A DNA stretch of 34,487 nucleotides, taken from positions 1 through 34,487 of the forward strand of contig CAZWDL010000079.1 of the NCBI GenBank assembly GCA_964632995.1. Reading direction: 5' to 3'. The position numbers and the translations under genes were made by a program. The number at the start of each line of letters is the position of its first letter. Within the stretch, counting starts at the first letter, position 1. Shown piece by piece: positions 1 through 7,496 of the stretch. This stretch comes from CAZWDL01 sp964632995 (lineage in GTDB: Bacteria; Bacteroidota; Bacteroidia; Chitinophagales; Saprospiraceae). The notes beneath the pieces were generated by a model. The model was not told the origin of the DNA, ran no database searches, and was given only the letters and a program-made list of their open reading frames with translations.

Positions 1-26
1 GTGGAAGAGTAGGTCGTTGCCAACTT
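1..26 (+). rRNA. 3' end of 5S rRNA (partial)
   Basis: The first bases match the conserved 3' end of bacterial 5S rRNA: a GGAAGAGTAGGTCG block followed by a GCCAA that would pair with the 5' end of the molecule in helix I. The rest of the gene lies outside the window. A strong terminator follows immediately, as expected for the end of an rRNA operon. The exact 3' end is uncertain by a few bases. The identification rests on motif recall only. Confidence 0.85.
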
Positions 27-31
27 AAATT

Positions 32-76
32 AACGATAAAGCCCTGTAGCGTCACCGCTGCAGGGCTTTTGTCGTT
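32..76 (+). terminator. Intrinsic terminator of the rRNA operon
   Basis: Bases 38-51 (AAAGCCCTGTAGCG) pair with 56-69 (CGCTGCAGGGCTTT) around a TCAC loop, with one G-U wobble. The stem is extended by AACGA (32-36) and TCGTT (72-76). The 3' arm ends in a T run. It lies directly after the 5S rRNA and before the first protein gene, which fits termination of the rRNA transcript. Confidence 0.85.
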
Positions 77-164
77 TAAAACCTGAATCGGCTCTCTCTT
101 CGTTGTGGGGCGGATGAAAAGCTTTGCTAACTGAAGCAAGGCATTGACAAAACAGCTAAAGATT

Positions 165-623
165 ATGAAAAGCAAGTGGTCATTAGAACTCCTGTGGTGG
201 GTATTCACTGCCCTTATCGTACTGGCCGTCCTCTTTCCCATATACAATAAAATACCTGACTACCCCTTCTGGACATCGAATGTAGCCTTTATCGTTGCTT
301 TTGTTTCTTTTACCCGTTATATTTTTCTGTTGCAATACACCTTTCTGGCAAAGCGACAGGTACTGAAAATTGTGTTTGTCTTCCTTTGTCTTCCTGCCGT
401 CTTTTACCTCATTCAACTACTCAACGGTTTCCAAACCTTCCTGGACGAAGAAGGGATCGAGGCCGTGACAGGAAACCTCCCCACGAGTACTCAACTGTCC
501 ATGGTTCAGTACATTCGAAGCGAAATGCTGCTCTTCGGCGTAGGAAGCGTCATCAGCGGCGTCATCTTTCCATTCCGCCTGATTGCCTCCGTATGGCTGT
601 ACCGTAACCGGGGAAAAATTTAG
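165..623 (+). CDS. Small four-helix membrane protein, unknown function
   Basis: The encoded 152-residue protein has about four hydrophobic segments (roughly residues 8-28, 36-60, 67-88 and 122-146). A polar loop precedes the last one. It begins with a short basic stretch and a Trp-rich first helix (WSLELLWW). I recognise it only as resembling uncharacterised Bacteroidota membrane proteins and cannot assign a function. I chose the ATG at 165. A TTG at 144 in the same frame would add seven residues and cannot be excluded. Its stop overlaps the stop of the convergent YhhN-like gene by four bases, so no terminator separates the two. It is the first gene after the rRNA operon terminator. Confidence 0.7.
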   Translation: MKSKWSLELLWWVFTALIVLAVLFPIYNKIPDYPFWTSNVAFIVAFVSFTRYIFLLQYTFLAKRQVLKIVFVFLCLPAVFYLIQLLNGFQTFLDEEGIEAVTGNLPTSTQLSMVQYIRSEMLLFGVGSVISGVIFPFRLIASVWLYRNRGKI

Positions 624-1327
624 CTGTATGCTTGGTTACCCCTCAATTTTTCAACTCCAACGCCGGAAGTGGCGATCAGGTACTGTGCTACCAGGTAGGT
701 GACCATTATCCACAGCCCGGGCTCCGCCAGCGTCAGGCCTTCGCTTTTAAAGCGGGAAAGCGCGATCAGGCTGTCGGAGGCAAGAAAGAATAAAACGCCC
801 GTAAGAAGGCGCCAGAAAAGCGGCTGAGGAAGTTTTTTGTATAAGTTGACACTTCCCAACGCCATGGAGGTGATCACCACACCATAAATAGTTACCGGCC
901 ATCGGAAAGCACCGGGAAGGTCGCTCCAGAGATATAAGAGCAGCCAGGCTAAATAGGCTAAAAACGGCAGCGCCAGCCAAGGACGCCTACTCAGGGAGCC
1001 CTGCTTAAGCGGTTGCAGAGACAAGAACGCGGAAAGGTAGCTGATCTGAGCAATAAGAAAAGCGCCCAGTCCCAATAGAAAATAGGTGGACCCCTCAAAT
1101 AAAAGAAAGGTATCTCCAAAAATCGAAAACAGCAGGCCCAACAAAATACCTCGGCGAAAATGGGAACCGGACCGGCGGGTGCTTAAGAAAAAATATAAGG
1201 AAAGTGTACTAAGCAGAAAGGGTTTGGAATAAAAAGACAGAGCATCCTGATGAGTCACCACCCCCCAAAGGTGGACGGCGCTGACCAGAATAAAAAGGTA
1301 GAGGAAGAACTGGGTTTCCCGTAACAT
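620..1327 (-). CDS. YhhN/TMEM86-family lysoplasmalogenase-like membrane protein
   Basis: The 235-residue protein is almost entirely hydrophobic, with about eight predicted membrane segments. It carries the pattern typical of the YhhN family: a KPF motif in the second segment (SKPFLLSTL), then a GD motif in SIFGDTFLL followed by FLLGLGAFLIAQ. Characterised relatives (mammalian TMEM86) hydrolyse the vinyl-ether bond of lysoplasmalogens. The substrate in bacteria is often unknown, so the enzymatic role is inferred from family membership. It lies 127 bp downstream of the CvpA-like gene on the same strand and may share its transcript. Its TAA stop overlaps the TAG stop of the opposing small membrane protein gene. 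Confidence 0.82.
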   Translation of the reverse strand: MLRETQFFLYLFILVSAVHLWGVVTHQDALSFYSKPFLLSTLSLYFFLSTRRSGSHFRRGILLGLLFSIFGDTFLLFEGSTYFLLGLGAFLIAQISYLSAFLSLQPLKQGSLSRRPWLALPFLAYLAWLLLYLWSDLPGAFRWPVTIYGVVITSMALGSVNLYKKLPQPLFWRLLTGVLFFLASDSLIALSRFKSEGLTLAEPGLWIMVTYLVAQYLIATSGVGVEKLRGNQAYS

Positions 1328-1454
1328 ATCTGACAGGTGGCGGAAAAAGTAAATAATCTTCCGTAAGATAATCGATAAGCCGGGATATCTGAAAAAAACA
1401 GTAGATTTGTGAATCTATAACGAAAAGCCAATCATTACCGTCGCCGGTCACTTT

Positions 1455-2048
1455 CTACTGGTTGCCGTTCTCTTCATCGAGATCGTAAAAAGAAGGAGCA
1501 GACTCGGTTCGCTCAATTCCAGTGCCCTCCAGCCGGTCCATAAATTCGACGGTGTGATCCCAAAAGTCTTCAAATACAGGGCGTAATGTTTTGCCCGCTT
1601 CCCAAACATAAGTAGGATAATCCTCCAGATACGTATAGGTCAGCGATTCCTGCTTGGTTTGTTCATTCAGAATATTGGAGCGCTCGGCAAACCACAGAAT
1701 AACGGAGTATACCAATATCATAACCCCGGCTAAAAGGATGCCGCCGGCTACCTGATTGATTACATTGATATTTACAGTCTGTAACAGCCCCTCCAACCCG
1801 CGGGCTATCAGCCGGATGAAAAGCATCGTCAGTACGAAGGTCACGACAAAACCGGCGATAAACATCAAAGGATTCGTGTTACTGAAAAGCGATTCCAGTA
1901 ATTGCGTCATCTGCGGCCCGAAACGGAATGCCGTCATCAGGCCAATGACGTAGGCAAGAATGGTGAAAATCGTTTGTATGATGCCGCGCGAAAAGCCAAT
2001 CCAAAACCCATAGGCAGCAGCAACGGCGAATATTATATCAATTACCAT
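1455..2048 (-). CDS. CvpA family membrane protein
   Basis: The 197-residue protein starts with MVIDIIFAVAAAYGFWIGFSRG, which is characteristic of CvpA: a first helix ending in a G-x-x-x-G-x-x-R/K-G type turn. Four membrane helices span about residues 1-125, followed by a soluble acidic tail (about 130-197). In Proteobacteria, CvpA is needed for colicin V production and affects envelope stress and bile resistance. Its biochemical function is not settled. The tail beyond residue 130 is longer than the minimal CvpA domain, a form that is common in Bacteroidota. No convincing promoter was seen in the 262 bp upstream. Confidence 0.85.
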   Translation of the reverse strand: MVIDIIFAVAAAYGFWIGFSRGIIQTIFTILAYVIGLMTAFRFGPQMTQLLESLFSNTNPLMFIAGFVVTFVLTMLFIRLIARGLEGLLQTVNINVINQVAGGILLAGVMILVYSVILWFAERSNILNEQTKQESLTYTYLEDYPTYVWEAGKTLRPVFEDFWDHTVEFMDRLEGTGIERTESAPSFYDLDEENGNQ

Positions 2049-2310
2049 AATGGCTTAAAGTTAAGGGATAATTGTACAGCATGCGACCCTCGTCGCTATT
2101 CTTTCGGCATTCAAGGGACAAATAGTCCGTTTTTTCGACGAATGACAGTCTATGCTAGATTTCAAAGGATAACTCTTTGACTGTCATTCTTTAGAAAAGT
2201 AACACATTGACTTTATAACACACAAGATAATGCATAAAGTTTCGTTTATTGCGAGGTGAGCTAATTATGACAGAAGCTTTTGCCCCTATTTAATAACAAA
2301 CAATCATGAA

Positions 2311-2781
2311 ATGATGAAAGTATTACTGTTTACGCTCGGAGCCGCTTGCTGCCTGTATGCCATGCCCGTCTTGGCCCAGGATGCCCCCACCGTATTCCTC
2401 ATGGGCGAGCAGGAAGCAGCCTACGAAAAGCTTAATCAAACTTACAAGCAATCGCTACTGGAAGCTTGTGACAACGATATGAAACTGGCCTTCAACAAAT
2501 GGCTGAATATGATGCAGGAAATGGAGGCCTACGCTGATGAGATTAACTACGACCTGAACGGGGTCAAGTTACTGATGCATGTCTTTTGGAATGCCGACGG
2601 CCAGATCGATCACATCGGTTACTTTTTGCGGCCCAACTCCCGTAATGTGGACACAGCTGAACTGTCGGCCTTCTTCACCAGCTTTAGTCGGCAGTATACC
2701 TTTCCGGTAAGCAGTGACCGGAAATTTATGCATTACACCAAAGCTTCTTTCCCCACCTTCAGCGAACGGGCCCAACGATAA
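2311..2781 (+). CDS. Small secreted protein of unknown function
   Basis: The 156-residue product has a clear signal peptide (about residues 1-22, ending ...MPVLAQ), so it is probably exported to the periplasm. The mature part is helical at the start, with an EKLNQTYKQSLLEACDND-type segment. It then has a WNADGQIDHIGYFLRPNSR stretch reminiscent of a beta-hairpin in TonB-C-like or SnoaL-like folds, but I cannot assign a family. The start has two adjacent ATG codons (2311 and 2314). A tiny ATG-AAA-TGA overlaps it just upstream at 2306. A strong hairpin at 2813-2842 lies 31 bp after the stop and probably terminates this single-gene transcript. Confidence 0.75.
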   Translation: MMKVLLFTLGAACCLYAMPVLAQDAPTVFLMGEQEAAYEKLNQTYKQSLLEACDNDMKLAFNKWLNMMQEMEAYADEINYDLNGVKLLMHVFWNADGQIDHIGYFLRPNSRNVDTAELSAFFTSFSRQYTFPVSSDRKFMHYTKASFPTFSERAQR

Positions 2782-2812
2782 TAAAGAGAGGGATTGATAC
2801 AGGGTGACAGCT

Positions 2813-2842
2813 TGTCCCGTGAGGAAAATAACTCATGGGACA
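2813..2842 (+). terminator. Intrinsic terminator-like hairpin after the secreted protein gene
   Basis: TGTCCCGTGAG (2813-2823) pairs with CTCATGGGACA (2832-2842) across a GAAAATAA loop, with one G-U wobble in 11 pairs. The downstream T run is short (TCTTTC), so termination may be only partly intrinsic. An upstream in-frame ATG of the serA reading frame lies inside this hairpin, which argues against that ATG being the serA start. Confidence 0.65.
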
Positions 2843-3044
2843 GCGTCTTTCATACCGGCCGTTAAGCCCAATAGCTCATAGACTTAATACCCGGCACTCC
2901 TTTTCCTGCTTACTTCCGGATGCCTCCTTTTTCTTGACCTTAACCAAACAATATTTCACGGGCTTTAGTAGGAATAGGTCATTAAAAAATCCTTTATTTG
3001 CAATCATACTATCATCTGCAAATTCTCCAAAAACAAGAACAGGA

Positions 3045-4010
3045 ATGATCAAAATTCTAGCGAACGACGGCATACATCCCGATGGTAAGACTTTGCTCGA
3101 AGAAGCAGAGTACCAGGTGGATACAGAAAAGATAGCCCAGGAAGACCTGCCCAGCGCGCTTCCCGCCTATGACGTGGTAATCGTACGCAGTGCGACGAAG
3201 ATCCGCAAAGACCTGATCGACCTCTGTCCCAACCTGAAAATCATTGCTCGCGCCGGAGTAGGACTCGACAATATCGACGTGGATTATGCTCGCGAAAAGG
3301 GTATCACCGTGATGAATACCCCGGCGGCCTCCTCCCAGTCGGTTGCCGAGCTGGCTTTCGCCCACATGTTCAACCTCGCCCGGGGCCTGCACGACGCCAA
3401 CCGGCAAATGCCTGAAAAAGGAGATAAAGAATTTAAAGGCTTGAAGAAAGCTTTTTCTAAAGGTGTTCAACTTCGGGGCAAAACCCTTGGCGTCATCGGC
3501 TTTGGCCGTATCGGACAGGAAGTGGCCCGCATCGGCCTGGCGCTCGGGATGAATGTACTGCCCGTCGATCTCGTCGTGGAAGAAGCCGATATCGACATCA
3601 ATGTCTACTACAGCGAAAATATCCGCCTCTCCGTTAGTCTGGAAACCTCGGATTGGGAAACCGCACTGAAGGAAAGCGATTTCCTGACCCTGCATGTGCC
3701 CTTTAGCGGCGGCCAGCCCCTCATCGGGGAAGCAGAGATCGAAAAAATGAAGGACGGGGCCTACATCATCAATACCGCCCGCGGTGGCGCTATAAACGAG
3801 GAGGCGCTGATCAAAGCCTTAAAGGAAGGTAAACTCGCCGGCGCCGGCATGGACGTTTACGATAATGAACCGACTCCGAAAAAAGAATTGATCGCTAATC
3901 CCAAGATTTCCGTTTCCCCGCATATCGGCGCTTCCACCCTGGAAGCCCAGGCCAATATCGGACTGGAACTGGCAGATAAAATTATTGCCTTCTTCGGGGA
4001 TGATAAATAG
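3045..4010 (+). CDS. serA: D-3-phosphoglycerate dehydrogenase, short form
   Basis: The 321-residue enzyme oxidises 3-phosphoglycerate to 3-phosphohydroxypyruvate with NAD, the first step of serine synthesis in the cytoplasm. It has the two-domain D-2-hydroxyacid dehydrogenase layout. The Rossmann motif is GVIGFGRIGQEVA, and the catalytic Arg246 (NTARGG), Glu275 (DVYDNEP) and His293 (SPHIG) keep nearly the same spacing as in E. coli SerA. It stops after the catalytic domain and lacks the C-terminal ACT domain, so it should not be controlled by serine in the classical way. The reading frame is open upstream to 2835. I chose the ATG at 3045 because MIKILANDGIHPDGK matches the family N-terminus and the upstream part looks non-coding. 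A weak -7-like TTTATTTG lies at 2993-3000. Confidence 0.93.
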   Translation: MIKILANDGIHPDGKTLLEEAEYQVDTEKIAQEDLPSALPAYDVVIVRSATKIRKDLIDLCPNLKIIARAGVGLDNIDVDYAREKGITVMNTPAASSQSVAELAFAHMFNLARGLHDANRQMPEKGDKEFKGLKKAFSKGVQLRGKTLGVIGFGRIGQEVARIGLALGMNVLPVDLVVEEADIDINVYYSENIRLSVSLETSDWETALKESDFLTLHVPFSGGQPLIGEAEIEKMKDGAYIINTARGGAINEEALIKALKEGKLAGAGMDVYDNEPTPKKELIANPKISVSPHIGASTLEAQANIGLELADKIIAFFGDDK

Positions 4011-4025
4011 AAAATAGCCCAACCT

Positions 4026-4052
4026 GAGGGCGCAACTTCCCGTTGCGCCCTC
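4026..4052 (+). terminator. Intrinsic terminator of serA
   Basis: GAGGGCGCAAC (4026-4036) and GTTGCGCCCTC (4042-4052) form a perfect 11-bp GC-rich stem with a TTCCC loop, 15 bp after the serA stop. The downstream tract (ACCTAAATTTG) is only modestly T-rich. The hairpin is symmetrical, but serA is the only adjacent gene that would need it. Confidence 0.75.
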
Positions 4053-4160
4053 ACCTAAATTTGACCTCAGCCGCTCCTTTTCGCTTTCCCTTTATCCTTT
4101 CAATCTCCTTCTCACTTTCTTTTAGGAAGTAATAACGTATTTGGCGCTGACGGTTACGCT

Positions 4161-4292
4161 ATGACCGACGTTTTTTGTTTTGAATGTTCAGCTTATAAAG
4201 AAGCCTGTGAACCAATGCGGAATTATTCTTGTAACGTCAGCAACCAAATGTTTTGCTGCGAAGTTTGTGGTGGCTGCAACCCCGAACAATAA
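4161..4292 (+). CDS. Candidate 43-residue Cys-rich microprotein
   Basis: An ATG at 4161 opens a 43-codon frame ending in TAA at 4290-4292. The predicted peptide has eight cysteines spaced C-x2-C-x6-C-x7-C-x7-C-C-x2-C-x2-C. The ends are CFEC and CCEVCGGC, a pattern fitting metal (Zn or Fe-S) binding or a disulfide-knotted peptide. It has no signal peptide, so a cytoplasmic metal-binding role is more natural than a secreted toxin. I do not recognise the family. It sits alone between the serA terminator and a branched hairpin 20 bp after its stop, so it could be its own short transcript. There is no Shine-Dalgarno sequence, as is normal in this phylum. Chance cannot be ruled out in so short a frame, but eight Cys in 43 residues is unusual. 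Confidence 0.45.
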   Translation: MTDVFCFECSAYKEACEPMRNYSCNVSNQMFCCEVCGGCNPEQ

Positions 4293-4311
4293 TACTGTCA
4301 TTCAAATTTTG

Positions 4312-4360
4312 ACGGATTGGAATTGATGTGAGATACCATCGTTCTCTGGTTCCAATCCGT
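4312..4360 (+). terminator. Branched inverted repeat before the beta-propeller lipoprotein gene
   Basis: ACGGATTGGAA (4312-4322) pairs perfectly with TTCCAATCCGT (4350-4360). Inside, GAGA (4330-4333) pairs with TCTC (4343-4346). A TCTTT follows the 3' arm. It may terminate the Cys-rich ORF transcript. Because it ends eight bases before the next ATG (4369), it could alternatively affect translation of the lipoprotein gene. The 3' arm (CCAATCCGTT) resembles the arm of the terminator before aroA. Confidence 0.5.
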
Positions 4361-4368
4361 TCTTTATC

Positions 4369-5649
4369 ATGAAAAACTTTCTCTTAAGGATGGGTAAACG
4401 CTATCGGCCACTATTATACATTTTTTTATTGCTCCTCCCGGTTGCTTGTAATGAAACGTTGGAAGAAAGCAACAATGCCGCACCGGCGATCATTCCTGCA
4501 GACCCTAAAAATGGCGAGTATGCCAAACTTGAGGATGTATTTCAATCCTTAGAGTACGTTCCGCTGGAAGCAGGTGATCTGGACGGCTATCTTATGACGG
4601 ACTGGATCATGGCGACGGTAATGGATAAGGGAATTTTTGTATTCCAGGACGATACTTCTTTTGAAACGCTTTTTGCTTTTACACACGACGGAAAATTTAG
4701 ATACCGGATCAATAACCCTGGGGAAGGACCGGGAAAAATGGTATCGGCAACCGGTTATTTTGTTTCCCGTACCGAGGAAGAGGTGAAGATACTGGATGCT
4801 TATCAGCAAAAGCTTCTTAGCTTCGACTGGCATACCGGCCAACTAAAAGGAGAAGAAAGACTGCCGGTGGGGTATGAAAAATTTATTGCCGCCCCCGATG
4901 GCGGCTATCTTTTCTTCATGTCTAATATGATCGATAAGGAAGATACAGCAAGCCACTACAACATCTTCTTGACGGATGCAGCCTTTAATACGCTTGAAAA
5001 ACACCTGAAAATCCCTCCTTATTTGATCAATTACCGGATTAAAGACTACAACTTTTCTAATGAGGTGGAAGGAAATTTCCTGTTTACCCATTTTCTGTCA
5101 AACTCAATTTATGAATTCAACACCAGCGAAAATATTTTTCAAGAAAAGTATAAAGTCGATTTCGGAGGGCACTGGATCGACGAGGACGTGTTGGAGCGCC
5201 TGTCGGTCGACAACGGCAGCGTCAATCGCCGGTCTTTAGTTTACAGCAATAAGCATCATGTTTTCCATATCCTGAATTTGTTGCATACGGAGCATTACCT
5301 CTTGTTTACCTACCCGTATGGAGAACATCTGCATTGGGTCGTGTATGATAAGAAGCAAAAGAAGTCCAGGGTATTCAAAACCAGGAATAATACCCTCGAT
5401 TACGGATTGGTCGGCCGGGATAAATACCCACCCATTACTGCCTACCGGGATCAGGTAGTATTTTTGCTGTCTTCTGAAGAAGTGAAATTCCATTATGAAA
5501 GCCTGAAAAAGCACTATTCCAAGGAGGAGTTATTGCAGATGCGGAGAAGCTCGGATTTCCCCGTTTTCGAAGCGATGGCAGACTCGCTTTCGGAGTACGG
5601 CAATCCCGTTTTGGTTTTCGCAAAATTAAAAGAAGACCTTTTTCAATAG
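4369..5649 (+). CDS. 6-bladed beta-propeller (DUF5128-like) lipoprotein
   Basis: The 426-residue protein has a basic start, a hydrophobic segment and a lipobox LLPVAC at about residues 22-27, so it is probably a lipoprotein. The body has features of the Bacteroidota 6-bladed beta-propeller family. An early LEYVPLE strand is followed by FAFTHDGKFRYRINNPGEGPGKM, matching the family's G-x-G-P-G-E signature, and then by repeated strand motifs such as VKILDAYQQKLLSFDW. These proteins are usually orphan surface or periplasmic proteins of unknown ligand. It appears monocistronic, with a branched hairpin directly upstream and a convergent regulator gene downstream. Function beyond the fold is not known. 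Confidence 0.82.
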   Translation: MKNFLLRMGKRYRPLLYIFLLLLPVACNETLEESNNAAPAIIPADPKNGEYAKLEDVFQSLEYVPLEAGDLDGYLMTDWIMATVMDKGIFVFQDDTSFETLFAFTHDGKFRYRINNPGEGPGKMVSATGYFVSRTEEEVKILDAYQQKLLSFDWHTGQLKGEERLPVGYEKFIAAPDGGYLFFMSNMIDKEDTASHYNIFLTDAAFNTLEKHLKIPPYLINYRIKDYNFSNEVEGNFLFTHFLSNSIYEFNTSENIFQEKYKVDFGGHWIDEDVLERLSVDNGSVNRRSLVYSNKHHVFHILNLLHTEHYLLFTYPYGEHLHWVVYDKKQKKSRVFKTRNNTLDYGLVGRDKYPPITAYRDQVVFLLSSEEVKFHYESLKKHYSKEELLQMRRSSDFPVFEAMADSLSEYGNPVLVFAKLKEDLFQ

Positions 5650-5731
5650 CACCGGAACCTTGACTCGTTCCAGGGTCGGTCGAGCACCAGCCCCCGGGAA
5701 CTTGAAAACGGATAACCGGGAACCGCCACCC

Positions 5732-6235
5732 TCACCTGATCATCTTCATAAACGTTCCCACAAACCAGTTCGAGTCCGCCTTCGTCAGTGTGTCCAGGGT
5801 CGCATCGGCCTTATTGGAGAACAGCTTGATATCCTTGATGACTTTGCTGAACTCCTCCGATTCGGGATCCCCCTTGCCCTCTACACTGGATAACTCATCC
5901 AATACGCGAAGCATCGGTTCCAGTTCCTTTTTCTTCCGCTGCGTGATAATGCTCTTAACGACCTCCCACATATCTTTTTCCGCAACGAAAAACTCCTTTC
6001 GCTCTCCCGGTTTTAATTCTTTATAGACCAGTCCCCAATCGATCAAAGCGCGAATATTCATATTGGCGTTGCCGCGGGATATTTTGAGTTCCTCCATAAT
6101 ATCGTCGGCGCTCAGCGCTTCCGGAGAGATCAAAAGCAAAGCATGAATCTGCGCCATCGTGCGGTTGACCCCCCAGCTCGATCCTAAAGCGCCCCAGGAT
6201 TGAATGAACTTATCCTTGGCTTCCTGTACTTCCAT
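5732..6235 (-). CDS. GbsR/MarR-family transcriptional regulator
   Basis: The 167-residue protein matches the GbsR subgroup of MarR-like winged-helix regulators. It has an N-terminal KFIQSWGALGSSWGVNRTMAQIHALL helix pair, then a helix-turn-helix with recognition region LKISRGNANMNIRALIDWGLV, then a wing containing KPGERKEFF. In Bacillus, GbsR senses choline and represses glycine betaine synthesis genes. The ligand here is unknown. A perfect 24-bp palindrome lies 19 bp upstream of its start, so autoregulation is likely. It follows gcvT on the same strand with a 116-bp gap. It could share readthrough from gcvT, but the palindrome suggests its own promoter. Confidence 0.88.
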   Translation of the reverse strand: MEVQEAKDKFIQSWGALGSSWGVNRTMAQIHALLLISPEALSADDIMEELKISRGNANMNIRALIDWGLVYKELKPGERKEFFVAEKDMWEVVKSIITQRKKKELEPMLRVLDELSSVEGKGDPESEEFSKVIKDIKLFSNKADATLDTLTKADSNWFVGTFMKMIR

Positions 6236-6254
6236 TTAAATATCTTTGTGGCAA

Positions 6255-6278
6255 TACTTTCAGAATATTCTGAAAGTA
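6255..6278. promoter_or_regulatory. Perfect 24-bp palindrome, probable operator of the GbsR-like gene
   Basis: The half-sites TACTTTCAGAAT and ATTCTGAAAGTA are exact reverse complements with no spacer. The palindrome ends 20 bp before the regulator's start codon and lies in the only non-coding stretch between it and gcvT. Its length and symmetry fit a dimeric winged-helix repressor. It has no T tract, so it does not look like a gcvT terminator. Binding by the neighbouring protein is inferred. Confidence 0.7.
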
Positions 6279-6351
6279 CGTTGAATTTAGTAATTTTTAA
6301 ATGGATTACCATTTTTTGGGCTATTTAACAGTAATCCTACCAGCCATCCGG

Positions 6352-7461
6352 CTATTTAGTTTCGTAAAAAGGCGGTTTGGTGACTTCTGCTTCCAGTCTT
6401 TTCTTGCCGGCGACAATGTTGATCTTCGTTCCCGGCTTGACATATTCCGATTGAACGTAGCCCATGCCGATCGGAATACCCAGCGAAGGAGATTGGGTGC
6501 CGGAAGTGACGTGACCGATAACTTCACCAGCTGCACTTTCAATGGGATAATCATGCCGGGGCACTCGCCGGTTTTCAACCGTGAAACCGACCAGCTTTCG
6601 ATCCACGCCTTCTCTTTTTTGCCGGGCAAAAATATCCCTGGAATTAAAGTCGCCTTTGTTAATCTTGGTGATCCAGCCCAGGCCGGCCTCAATGGGGGAA
6701 GTGTCATAAGTGATGTCATTGCCGTACAGACAATAGCCCATCTCCAGCCGCAGTGTGTCGCGGGCGCCCAGTCCGGCGGGTTGCAGCGCTTCTTCTTTGC
6801 CGGCCCCGAGGACGGCATCCCAGAGCTCTGCCACTTTTGAGCTGTCGACGTAAAGTTCGAACCCGCCGGACCCGGTGTAGCCCGTTGCCGAAATCAGTAC
6901 ATTGTCGATGCCGGCCATCTTTCCTTTTGTGAAATGGTAGAACTTGATGTTTTCCAGATCGACATCGGTCAGCTTTTGTAAAATCGATGTGGCTTTGGGG
7001 CCCTGAACGGCCAGCAGGCCCGTTTGATCGCTGATGTCAATCATCCGGGTGTCAAAGTCATTGTGCTGTTCGATCCAGTCCCAGTCTTTTTTGATATTGG
7101 CGGCGTTAACGACAAGCATGAAAGCCTTTTCGCCTTCGGCACAATTGTCCTCGTGAAGGCGGTAGACCAGCAGGTCGTCAACAATGCCTCCTTTGTGGTT
7201 GGGTATGCAAGAATACTGCGCCTGGCCGATGCTCAGTTTGGATGCATCATTGGAACTCACTTGTTGAATGAGGTCAAGTGCCTCCTTACCGCGAATGATA
7301 AATTCTCCCATGTGAGAAACATCAAACATGCCCGCGCCTTGTCGTACGGCCTCGTGCTCTTCCTTAATGCCGGTATAGGAAATAGGCATGTTGAAACCGG
7401 CAAATTCGGCCATGCGGGCGTCCAGGGCTATATGTTTTTCAGTTAGTGCAGTGGTTTTCAT
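6352..7461 (-). CDS. gcvT: Aminomethyltransferase, T-protein of the glycine cleavage system
   Basis: The 369-residue protein transfers the aminomethyl carbon from lipoyl-H protein to tetrahydrofolate, giving methylene-THF and ammonia, in the cytoplasm. It has the typical GcvT start (LDARMAEFAGFNMPISY), then GMFDVSHMGEF, and GGIVDDLLVYRL, which carries the catalytic Asp. A folate-site GYTGSGGFELYV and the C-terminal OB-like domain (from about 285) complete it. The length is normal. The other glycine-cleavage genes (gcvH, gcvP) are not in the window, as is usual in Bacteroidota. It starts 35 bp after the HEAT-cyclophilin lipoprotein gene and probably shares its transcript. The GbsR-like gene follows. 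Confidence 0.96.
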   Translation of the reverse strand: MKTTALTEKHIALDARMAEFAGFNMPISYTGIKEEHEAVRQGAGMFDVSHMGEFIIRGKEALDLIQQVSSNDASKLSIGQAQYSCIPNHKGGIVDDLLVYRLHEDNCAEGEKAFMLVVNAANIKKDWDWIEQHNDFDTRMIDISDQTGLLAVQGPKATSILQKLTDVDLENIKFYHFTKGKMAGIDNVLISATGYTGSGGFELYVDSSKVAELWDAVLGAGKEEALQPAGLGARDTLRLEMGYCLYGNDITYDTSPIEAGLGWITKINKGDFNSRDIFARQKREGVDRKLVGFTVENRRVPRHDYPIESAAGEVIGHVTSGTQSPSLGIPIGMGYVQSEYVKPGTKINIVAGKKRLEAEVTKPPFYETK

Positions 7462-7496
7462 CGTATTGTAATTTAATTCGGCAAATATCAGATATG

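Noticed and set aside
2835..3044. N-terminal extension of serA from an upstream ATG
   Set aside because: The extra 70 residues do not resemble the enzyme family, the ATG lies in the terminator hairpin of the previous gene, and MIKILANDG at 3045 is the natural start.
5650..5731. Terminator between the beta-propeller lipoprotein and GbsR-like genes
   Set aside because: A GGAAC/GTTCC pairing (5654-5671) is short and lacks a T tract; a direct repeat CCGGGAAC is nearby, but neither is convincing.
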